A stretch of 64,000 nt of DNA from Larix kaempferi (lineage: Eukaryota > Streptophyta > Pinopsida > Pinales > Pinaceae), in the NCBI GenBank assembly GCA_027924585.1, contig BSBM01001138.1, positions 11,146,001 through 11,210,000 of the forward strand, in the 5' to 3' direction. The position numbers and the translations under genes are program-made. How positions within the stretch are numbered: position 1 is the first letter of the stretch; every line of letters begins with the position of its first letter. Of the stretch, positions 1 through 10,268 are shown piece after piece. The notes under the pieces were generated by a model, which was not told where the DNA came from, did no database searches, and worked only from the letters and a program-made list of their open reading frames with translations.

Positions 1-1624
1 ATCTGTTGATCTGAAGTAATAAATAAATCTGCTGAACTGCATCAATCATCATCTGCCTCATATGTCCATCATATGATATCATCATCAAGTATGTGGGACC
101 ATCAATCATCATCAATAGGCATCTATACATGGCCCACATCATCACAGATCCCAATAATATACAACCAAGGATAAATCACATCAGTAGACTAAGACATGCT
201 TCTCTAATCATTCTCACAGCCAAGCTCAAAGTATAACATCCATTCAGTGGCATTAATCAAGTTAGCATATTCCTTTGTTATATAAAATTACTTGCACAAT
301 AGTTCAAATGACAAACTCACCCATTGGGCATGGTCAAACTGCTAGTGAAGGATGAAGGCTAGGAACAAGTTTGGGCCAAGGGGTTGACTTGTCTAACTTA
401 ACTCAAAAATACTTTGGATTGGGAGAAGGGGGAAGCTACAAACTCTGTGCTGGACAAAATAACACAGGGAATGGCTGTGCCTCACAAATGGATAAGTTGT
501 TCAGAGAGTGCTTATTCAACTTAGGCATCATGTCTACATCAAGTTGATCCAGGTTCATTAGGATCATTCAGTTTTATTTCATGGCATTTTTGGCCTACAT
601 AACCCTTAGGATTTCAGGTGCGTTGAAAAGCACAACTAGTTGCAACTTGCATCCAGGGCATGTTTTCAAATACATATAAGGTCAGCAATTGTTTAGATAT
701 AACTTTTAAGAACCATTGCTTTTTGGACCTTTCTTATACTCTTCGAGGAGTATTTTTTTTAGCTGTTCATCGCTCTTGCCCTTTTTAGTTTCCATGGGCG
801 AATTTATAAGTTTCCATAGGTAGAACATGAGCTTTCAGTTTTAGCCAACAACATCTCAAGTGACTAGGGGGAGTTCGAGCCAATGCCAAACATCGGGACA
901 ACCGACCAGAATGATTTAGGCCTACAATCCAACTCACCAAAGGCAAGTTTTGTCACCAACTTAGAGCCGAGACACTGAATATACAGGGATGTGGTCCAAA
1001 CACAGAGGTAGAAAAATAGGGAAGTCCTCAGTATCAGAAAGTCAAGTGAGATAGGTCAAGGTATAAAGTCAAATAGGAAAGTCATGTATGGATGGAGTCA
1101 AGTGAATATGGAGCCTACACTAGCAGACAACTGGTGTCAGGAAAGACCATATCTATGTAAGGTGGAAAACCAATGGGTTTTGTTAAATGACCTAAATGTG
1201 CAAGCAATTGGCCATTTTATGATTTATAGTTCATTTTAAACAGTTTTCCACATCAGGAATAATATACCAAGCAGATGCTGTGAACATGACTAAATCAACA
1301 AGATAATAATCCACAGTCATTGATAACATATCCATAGATCATACAACATCATCATAGTAATAATCATCATACACCATCTGAAACACTGTTGCAATACATC
1401 TCTAAGCACTAATCTGAAACTGCATGGGATAAAGGGTCACATCGGTCATCAAATCTGAACTCTCAAGGCTCAGCCTTGACATAAGTCTGAATAATACACT
1501 GCTCTGATCATGAGTGATCCAAAATATACAATCATCATAGCCATGCTCTGAATAATGGAAGCTCTGGAATGTGCAGATATCTGCTGAACAAGGATAGTAG
1601 CCCTGCTACTATAGTGTGATAACA
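1..1624 (-). repeat. 3' LTR of element A (partial)
   Basis: Colinear with 11549-13172 without net length change, and the reverse complement of 5785 to about 7430. It ends at GTGTGATAACA, which read on the minus strand is the LTR start TGTTATCACAC. The remaining 2.85 kb of this LTR lies left of the window. Confidence 0.9.
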
Positions 1625-2204
1625 TCTGGCTCCAGCTGGGACAAGTGCTCTAAGGGAGAGAGCGCTTGAGAACCTCAGATTCTCAGAATCTCTGGTCTCG
1701 ATCTGCTCTGCATCAATCTTCAATCCAGCACTGCACCATCCTTGCCTTTAGCTTTTATTTTGCACCTGTTCCTGCTCTCACAAACACTAGAATACCTCAT
1801 GGAGCATGTATGGGACAAATATAAAATAAAACTGATAATGAAATCTATTCTAAAACTGAAATGCGTAAAAGAAAAATTTAAACTAACATGGCATATATTA
1901 TTTATTCATCATTCATTATTTTTATCACTGTGCAGGAGGAAAAAAAAAGAACTTTTTCAAGCAGGCAATCTCATCTTGCACAGGCAGCTATAAATGTAAA
2001 CAGAATTTAAACGTTCTTTAATGCATGCAGGAGAAGAAACAAGCTTAGGAAGGAGCAAGGCTCAACTCAATCAAACACAAAGCAATCAGAAAAGCAAAAG
2101 GGGCAATACTCATCACACAGAAAAAGGAAAAGCACACAAATCCTATTGCTCAAGGGAGCTTATTCAAGACCTACCTACCCTACTCTAACCAGTCAACACA
2201 AATG
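1625..2204 (-). other. Element A interior between gag ORF and 3' LTR
   Basis: No gene seen. On the minus strand the last bases before the 3' LTR are GGAGCCAGA. Element B has GAAGCCAGA at the same place. Neither is a clear polypurine run. The rest is AT-rich unassigned sequence. Confidence 0.5.
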
Positions 2205-3968
2205 CTAGGTAAAATCATAAATCCAATGTAACCATTCATCAAACAGGTTAATGATTCTTATTTGATTTTTGATAATAGAACAAGTCAAGATCGGGCTAAA
2301 GATTAACAAATTTGAGAGCACAATCTTCCTGACTTGTTCAAACATTGAAGAATGGTTTAAATGATACAATATGAAATTATGCCAAGGAGAAGACTGTCTG
2401 ATGCAAACATCCTCCATCAAAGAACTGATAGGATCATAAAATTTATGCAAGTTAAACTCAGGGATGGATGGAGGGAAGACATAAGACATGTGATTCGATT
2501 CATTTTCACACAAATTAACTTCTTCATTTACTTCTCTCACATATTCAATTTGATTCTCCTTGGGACTGATGATCAAATAGAAACGACGTGGAGACAACTC
2601 AAAGCTTAGAAGACGAAAAATCAAAGTCAGACCCTCTTGATGGTCAAAAATGGAGAAAAGATGGAATTGATCTTTAAACACCTTTTCTAGCCACCTAGAA
2701 TGATTGATAAATTGACAACAAGCATTATGGTTCCAAAGTGACTGAAAAAGGAAATGAAGTGCATTTTCTCCAAACATGTAATCATGCTTATACTTCTTAT
2801 TGAAAATTTTAAAAGCAAAAGACTGACTAGACCACCAACCCAAAGATGATTGAAAGAGTTGGGAAGGGAGGGTGGATTGCAAATATGAACAGTCTCCTAG
2901 ATGGATAGAAAGATTTGGCCTTGAAATTTGACAAAATGAAAGGTCTTTCAAAATAGCACTAGGAATGACTTCAAACTTTTGATTAAATCTAATTTGAGGA
3001 CAAGATTCTAACTCTAAGAAAAAGCTATCTTGACTAAGGACAGAAAAATAAAAATTTAAAGACTCTTTATAAGAAGTGGAACAAAAATTAGAGCATCTAG
3101 TGTGATCTACTGGCTCATCCTCTCCTTCTATTGATTCATCATTAAAATCACAAGAGGATACTTGATCATTTTCATTAAATTGATCAGGGATAAAATTAAC
3201 AAATTTATTTAGAACATCCTGATTATTTGCACAATGATCATGTGAAAGCACTACTAAAGGGTCTTGGTCAATGTTTCCACTTTCTTCTTCTTCAATAAGG
3301 TGATAAGGAATTGAATGATTGTTAATGATAGAATGACTAATGGGTTCCTCCGAAGGAGGAACTTCAATAGACTTGTTGACTAAAGGCTCATCCTCAGAAA
3401 TTTCCTCAAGATCAGGACTAGGGCTACCTAAAAAGGAATTTGAAAAATTATGATTTATACAATGATTATGGATTTGACTTTCAATCGACTCAAAAGTGGA
3501 AGACTTATACTCAAAAGAAATTGGGCCGGAGGGGTCCTCTCCGGATGTTGACAATTCACTTGATATTTGATTATTAATTGATTCAACAATAGGATCAAAA
3601 AGGGGAAGGTTTTGATTTGAAAAATATATATCATCGGATTCATTTCCCCATTTTTCTAAAAAATTTTGCTCAAACATGTCATACCCGAAAATGCTATTGG
3701 GCTTCAAATTTAAGAACCAGATCTCAGCTCTTTCTTTGAAGGACGAAGCCAATAGTTTCATACACACATCCTCATGGGTTATGGATAAATCTTTAATAAT
3801 TTCCCTAAAAAGTTCAAGGTGTCTTTTAGCAGATACTTCATGACTTCCATCAAATTTAGACAACCTTTCACGGGCTTGATGAGGGATTTGATGAGGATAC
3901 CCAACAATTTTTGAGAAGTCAAAAACTTTCAAACGACCAAAAGTCCTAGGCTGCTTAGAAGCAACCAT
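2205..3968 (-). CDS. Gag-like protein of element A (587 aa)
   Basis: Open from a true ATG at 3968, about 220 bp inside the PBS. Residues about 15-115 resemble the Retrotrans_gag fold: an IVGYPHQIP segment, then a helical stretch with HEDVCMKLLA, then FEQNFLEKWG. The same pattern (VGYPH, KLFALSL, FLNKWG) is in the family C gag at 61629. The remaining 470 residues are acidic, rich in Ser, Glu and Asn, and carry no zinc knuckle, protease or RT motif. The C-terminus WLHWIYDFT matches WLHWIYDYT at the end of the family B ORF. It lacks the N-terminal segment with RRLNK seen in B and C. Presumed role is virus-like particle assembly; the function of the long C-terminal part is unknown. The reading frame is intact, so the protein may still be made. 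Confidence 0.75.
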   Translation of the reverse strand: MVASKQPRTFGRLKVFDFSKIVGYPHQIPHQARERLSKFDGSHEVSAKRHLELFREIIKDLSITHEDVCMKLLASSFKERAEIWFLNLKPNSIFGYDMFEQNFLEKWGNESDDIYFSNQNLPLFDPIVESINNQISSELSTSGEDPSGPISFEYKSSTFESIESQIHNHCINHNFSNSFLGSPSPDLEEISEDEPLVNKSIEVPPSEEPISHSIINNHSIPYHLIEEEESGNIDQDPLVVLSHDHCANNQDVLNKFVNFIPDQFNENDQVSSCDFNDESIEGEDEPVDHTRCSNFCSTSYKESLNFYFSVLSQDSFFLELESCPQIRFNQKFEVIPSAILKDLSFCQISRPNLSIHLGDCSYLQSTLPSQLFQSSLGWWSSQSFAFKIFNKKYKHDYMFGENALHFLFQSLWNHNACCQFINHSRWLEKVFKDQFHLFSIFDHQEGLTLIFRLLSFELSPRRFYLIISPKENQIEYVREVNEEVNLCENESNHMSYVFPPSIPEFNLHKFYDPISSLMEDVCIRQSSPWHNFILYHLNHSSMFEQVRKIVLSNLLIFSPILTCSIIKNQIRIINLFDEWLHWIYDFT

Positions 3969-4185
3969 GGATGGCCAAAAAAAAATTTATTTTTATTTTT
4001 TTATTATTAAATCAAGAACATAAATACAAAAAGATGCACCCCATGGGCTCTAGATAATGATAGGATCGATCACCAGTGGAGTCGCTTATGTGGAGTCGCC
4101 AGGTAGACTTTAAAACTCTTCTACCAAGATGTATGTCGTTAATATGCAGGGAGAAGGTATGTCGAACCAGGGTAGGCCTCTACCT

Positions 4186-4203
4186 TCCCCGGCAACGGCG
4201 CCA
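4186..4203 (-). other. Primer-binding site of element A (tRNA-Asp type)
   Basis: Minus strand reads TGGCGCCGTTGCCGGGGA, which from memory is complementary to the 3' end of plant tRNA-Asp including CCA, with no mismatch. It lies 4 bp inside the LTR end at 4208. This fixes the element as minus-strand. Confidence 0.85.
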
Positions 4204-4207
4204 AAAA

Positions 4208-5784
4208 TGTTATCATACAACTTGTAGTTGCCCCTAGTGGTATCCCATCCGGGACGGTAGAGGAGATAGGCAACTAAAGAGGTGACCCAAGAGATGCCAC
4301 GGTTCCCAATGCAAGGTGGGAGTCACGTCAACCGAGGCACTCTTCGCTTTAGGTCAAGGTGAAACAAGACCTAGGGGGAGACCCTATAACCAATCACAGT
4401 TGATTGGACCCAAACAAAGGTTTCTAAGGATAAGTAAATGAAGAGTTACGGAAACCAATGCAAGGTTGAGTGGACCTAGATGTTAAAGTATGGTTGAAGA
4501 TGGCTTGGGAGATTGTTAGTGTTTCAACCAATGTATGATTTAGGCCACATAATTAGGTAAAATGATAAGGTACATCACCATATGCTACAAAAGTGGATCC
4601 TACTTTCTTGGGATATGTGAAATGTCTTGAAGTGGACCCACAAGGTGAAGCTAAGGGAGGCAATTGGTACTAGAGGTTATGTAATGAGTAGATCTATGGA
4701 TCTAAGTTAATTTTAGGAGTACCCATGTACCGGATCTAAGGTTTGACACAATTCCCAAGGAGTGCGACTTGCTTTGATGAGGACTAGTGTCTTGTTGGAT
4801 GGGCTAATGGGGTCAAAAGGTATGTCAAATTGTAGATCGGGACACCTAGGAGCCAACTCAAGTGGGCTAAATGAGATAGAATGGTTGGATCTTGCTAGAT
4901 CTAAGTTTTCATGAAATGACCCTAAGTGGACCACAATCCCTTGAAACAAGGAATGCTACCCCTAAGGCAAATCATCACAAAATGATACTCTAGACCTAGT
5001 TTTCACGGTATGGCCATTCCAAATCCACAAAAATCTCTACCACCCACTTCCTCAAAGTGGGCAAACTCACTCACCCAAGGGAGTGCGACCTTGCTCAAGG
5101 AGGGTTAAAAGAGGGGTTAAGTGGACCAAATCAAGTCCAATGGCCAGCAAACTGCAGATCCAAGTAGCTTATGCACCGATCTATGTGAATCTAGAAAATC
5201 ATGTCAATCCAAGGGTTAGATCTTACTAGATCTGAGTTTTAAGGTGCCATGAAATTCAAAAGGGGGTTTTAATCCCTTAAAACGTGGAATGATGCCCACA
5301 AGGTAGAAAGCACCAAAGTAACAGTTTGGGGGTAGGTTATCAAGTGTGTAGATTGCAAATCAAGTGGGATCTCACCTACCCATGTGCTAGATCTAGCCAA
5401 AACAAGCCTCTCCAAGGAAGTGCGATTTGGTTCAAGAGGGCTTTTTTTGCCTTGAAAAGTGTTTCAATTTTAACCCAATCACCACCAAACTATAGATCCC
5501 ACTAGGGGTGGATGCTATAGAGGTGGGTTCTTAATATACCTTCAAAAGCAAGGCTAGATCTAAGTAGATCTAAGAAAAACCAAAAATAAGGGTTTCAATC
5601 AATTAGTGTTTTTATGATCTAGAAATTATGGATGATTCAAGGAAGAAGAAGATCACACCTTTGGAGCATACCTGGATGAAGAGATGAATGCTAGTTGAGA
5701 CGAGGATTACTTTTGCCAAAGATCAAATGGAGAATTGTTGAAGCCGTCTTGCCAAATCGATTTTTCCAAGCCACATATGAGTCC
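4208..5784 (-). repeat. 5' LTR of element A, inner (3') part
   Basis: Reverse complement of about 8690-10263. With 10269-13172 it makes one LTR of about 4481 bp, close to the 4479 bp of the solo copy that splits it. It begins TGTTATCATAC at the PBS side. The last five bases (AGTCC, 5780-5784) are the left target duplication of the solo LTR. Confidence 0.92.
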
Positions 5785-8700
5785 TGTTATCACACCATAG
5801 TAGCAGGGCTACTATTCTTGTACAGCAGATATCTGCACATTCCAGAGCCTACATTTTTCCAGAGCATGGCTATATATTTTGGATCACTCATGATCAGAGC
5901 AGTGCATTATTCAGATTTATGTATGACCTTGTGTCAAGGCTGAGCCTTGATAGTTCAGATTTGATGACTGATGTGACCACTTATCCCATTACAGTTTCAG
6001 TTCAGTGCCTAGAGGTGTATTACAGCAGTGTTTTAGATGATACTTGATGATTATTATTATGATGATGTTGTATGATCTATGGATATGTTCTCACTGACTG
6101 TGGATTATTAGCTTGTTGATCTAGTCATGATCATGGCATGTGCTTGGTATATTATTCCTGATGTGGCAAACTATTTAAAATGAACTGTAAATTATAAAAT
6201 GGACAATTGCTTGCACATTTAGATCATTTAACAAAACTCACTGGTTTTTCACCTTACATAGATATGGTCTTTCCCGACACCAGTTGTCTGCTAGTGTAGG
6301 CTCCATATTCACTTGTCTCCATCCATACATGACCTTCCTGTTTGACTTTAAACCCTGATTTGTCTCATTTGACTTTCTAATACCGAGGACTTCCCCATTT
6401 TTCTACCTCTGTGTTTGGACCGCATCCCTGTTTATTCAGTGTCTCGGCTCTGAGTTGGTGACAGAACTTGCCTTTGGTGAGTTGGATTGTAGGCCTAAAT
6501 CATTCTGGTCGGTTGTCCCGATGTTTGGCATTGGCTCGAACTCCCCCTAGTCACTTGAGATGTTGTTGGCTAAAACTGAAAGCTCATGTTCTACCTATGG
6601 AAACTAAAAAATTCGCCCATGGAAACAAAAAAAAGGGCAAGAGCAATGAAAAGCTAAAAATACTCCTCGAAGAGTATAAGAAAGGTCCAAAAAGCAATGG
6701 TTCTTAAAAGTTATATCTAAACAATTGCTGACCTTATAAATATGTGAAAAACATGCCCTGGATGCAAGCTGCAACTAGTTGTGCTTCTCAGCACATCTGA
6801 AATCCGAAGGGTTATGTAGGCCAAAAAGGCCATGGAATAAAATTGAATGATCCTAATGAACCTGGATCAACTTGATGTAGACATGATGCCTAAGTTGAAT
6901 AAGCACTCTCTAAACAACTTATCCATTTGTGAGACACAGCCATCCCCCGTGTTCTTTTGTCCAACACAGAGTTTGTAGCTTCCCCCTTCTCCCAGTCCAA
7001 AGTATTTTTGAGTTGAGTCAGACAAGTCAACCCCTAGGCCAACCTTGCTCCTAGCCTTCATCTCTCACTAGCAGTTTGACCATGTCCAATGGGTGAGTTT
7101 GTCATTTGAACTATTGTGCAAGTAATTTTATATAACAACGGAATATGTTAACTTGATTAATGCCACTGAATGGATTTTATACTTTGAGCTTAGCTATGGG
7201 AATGATTAGAGAAGCATTGTCTTAATCTACTGATGTGATTTATCCTTGATTATATATTCTTGGGATCCGTGATGATGTGGACCATGTATGGATGATTATT
7301 GATGATGATTTCTGGGCCCACATGATTGATGATGATATCATATGATGGACATATGATGCAGATGATGTTTGATCCGGTTCAGCAGGTTTATTATTACTTC
7401 GGATCAGCAGATTATACATTGTCCATATATGGTGGACCCTACAGCAGGCCCATTAGGGCAACCCAGGGTGTATGAGTACTCATTCCTAGTGGATTTGGGT
7501 CTTCTGGATCCATTGAGACACTTATCTTTCAGTTCCGGGCACTTCTGACAGTGATTGATGCAGTTTTACACTTGTTGACCAGATTGGGGGCTGATTTCCC
7601 AGCCTGAGCAGCAGGGGCCCCGAGAGGCCAGTTCACCTAGGGCGCTGATGATGGAGGGGGTGGTCCAGCCACTTGTTATTACCATTTACCCCCCCTTCCG
7701 GAGAGCCTGGTGGGCTCAGATGGACAGCGCTAGCACCCTAGGAGGCAGTTTTGGCACTTTCACAATTCCCGAGGCAGTTAAAAAATGGGATAAAGTGGTC
7801 ACTGAGGAAATCGATTTGGGCAATTGAGGCAAGGTTTTGGCATTTGGTCTTCACAGAGGTCTTCCAGGGTGGCATCACTATCTTCCAGTCAGTTTTCGCC
7901 ATGTGGGTATGCCCGGATTGATCACAGGAGGACATTTACTGCTTGACTGTCATGGATTCTGAGGACAGTTTTGATCATTTATATTATATTGGACATATTT
8001 TATTATTTTATTGTGCCTTGGGGATGAGCTAGTAAGGATTAATACCTCCTAGCCCCACCATGAGCTTATATTGTCATGTCCTAGTCACCATGAGGTGGAT
8101 TTTGGTGCTTATATTTCCTTTAGTGGATGACGTCACCCCCTTTATGTACCTTTTAGTGGGGGCGCTATCATTATATGGGTGATCCATGTGATATATTGTT
8201 ATGATTTATTATTAGCCATTGATTAGATCTTGAGATCTTTTAATCTTAGCCACTCATGTAAAAAGTGGTTAGGATTGTACTCTCTCCCCATCCTATTTAA
8301 GGAGGGAGCCTCTCATTGTAAAAGTCATCTAGAGATTTTTGGCTCTTGGCTCTTGGAATAAAATTTCTATCTTTTGGAGTACATGCTTGGATTGGAGTGA
8401 ATGTTGGTTGTTTCGATTGTAAATGCTATTGTCCATTGCACTGGAGGATCTATTGTAGCTATCTTGCATATTTTCCATATTTTATTTACAGGTTAAGAGG
8501 GCGATTTTGGACAAGGGCGAATTGGTGGGGAGGCTTGCCCTTCAATCTTGGAAGAAATCGTTTTGGGTTTGACAGGGAGTAGTTTTGCCTTTGTGTCAAC
8601 TATTCTATGTTTCTCTCTCTCTCTTGCTTGTATCTACCTTCGATTTGTTAAACTGATTGATGCTTTGCTCCTTGGCTTGACAGGTTAGAAGGAATCACAT

Positions 8701-10268
8701 GTGGCTTGGAAAAATCGATTTGGCAAGAGGGCTTCAAGAATTCTCCATTTGATCTTTGGCAAAGTAATCCTCGTCTCAACTAGCATTCATCTCTTCATCC
8801 AGGTATGTTCCAAGAGGTATGATCTTCTCTTCCTTGAATCTTCCATAATTTCTAGATCATAAAAACCCTAATCAAATTAAAACCCTTATTTTTGGTATTT
8901 TTCAGATCTACTTAGATCTAGCCTTGCAATTGAAGAGATATCAAAAACCCCCCTCTATAGGATCCACCCCTAGTTGGATCTATAGTTTGGTGGTGATTGG
9001 CTAAAAATTGACACACTTTTCAATGCAAAAAGCCCTCTTGAACCTAAATCGATTTTCCTAGGAGAAGCTTGTTGGGTTATCTAGCACATGGGTAGATGAG
9101 ATCCCACTTGATTTGAAATCTAGACACTTGATAACCTATACCCACATCTTTACTTTGGTGAAAACTACCTTGTGGACATCTCTCCATGTTTTAAGGGGTT
9201 AAAACCCCCTTTTGATTTTCTTGGCATCTTAAAACTCAGATCTACTAAGATCTAGCCATTGGGTTCACTTGAAATTTTGAACATACATAGATCGGGGGTA
9301 CTAGCATCTCGGATCTACAGTTTGGTGGCCACTGGACTTGATTTGATCCACAAAACCCATCTTTTGGCCTTCCTTGAGCAAGTCGCACCCCCTTGAAGAT
9401 TTGAGTTGGTCCACTTCTAGGAGGTGGGTGTTTGAGATTTTTGTGGATTTGGAATCCCCATGCCTTGAAACCTAGGTCCATACTGTCTTTTTGTCACGAT
9501 CCACCTTGGGGGTTGCATTCCTTGTTTCAAGGGATTGTGGTCCACTTAGGGTAATCACTTAAAAACCTAGATCTAGTAAGATCCAACCATTGGATCTCCT
9601 TCAATCCACTTGACTTGGCTTCTAGGTGTCCCGATCTACACTTTGACATACTTCTTGACCCCATTATCCCATCCAACAAGGCACTAGTCCTTCTCCAAGC
9701 AAGTCGCACTCCTTGGGATTTGTGTCAAACCCTAGATCTAGCACATGGGTACTCCTAGAACCAACTCCAACTTATAGATCTAGCCTATACCTAACCTATA
9801 GTACCAACATCACACTTAAATTCACCTTGTGGGCCCACCTAGAACCATTTCACACTTCCCAAGAAAACAAGACCCATATGTGCAAATACATGGTACTATA
9901 CCTAGTAATCATACCCCATCAAGTGGCCTAAACCATACACAGGTTGAAACACTAACTATCCATTACACCACCTTCAACCATTCCCTAACTCTTAGGCCCA
10001 CTTAGCCTTGCATTGGTTTCCGTAACTCATTACTTATCTACCCTTAGAAACCTTTGTTTGGGTCCAATCAACAGTGATTGGGGTATAGGGTCTCCCCCTT
10101 GGTCTAGTTACACCTTGACCTAAAGCGAAGAGTGCCTCGGTTGACGTGACTCCCACCTGCATTGGGAACCATGGTATCTCTTGGGTCACCTCTTTAGTTG
10201 CCTGACTCCTCTACCGTCCCGGATGGGATACCTCTAGGGGCAACTACAAGTTGTGTGATAACAAGTCC
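5780..10268 (+). mobile_element. Solo LTR, family A, inserted in reverse inside element A's 5' LTR
   Basis: LTR body 5785-10263 (4479 bp) runs from TGTTATCACAC to GTGTGATAACA, which are exact inverted ends. It is flanked on both sides by AGTCC (5780-5784 and 10264-10268), a perfect 5-bp target duplication. Removing the insert and one AGTCC restores continuity of the surrounding LTR. There is no PBS, interior or second LTR, so this is a solo LTR, normally the product of recombination between the two LTRs of a full element. Confidence 0.95.
8293..8362 (+). promoter_or_regulatory. TATA-like box and poly(A) signal in solo LTR A
   Basis: CTATTTAAGG at about 8293 is followed about 60 bp later by AATAAA at 8357-8362 in the context GGAATAAAA. 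The same pair occurs in LTRs A2, B and C. It places U3 at about 2.5 kb and U5 at about 1.9 kb if the TATA-like box is used. The start site is inferred, not seen. Confidence 0.5.
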
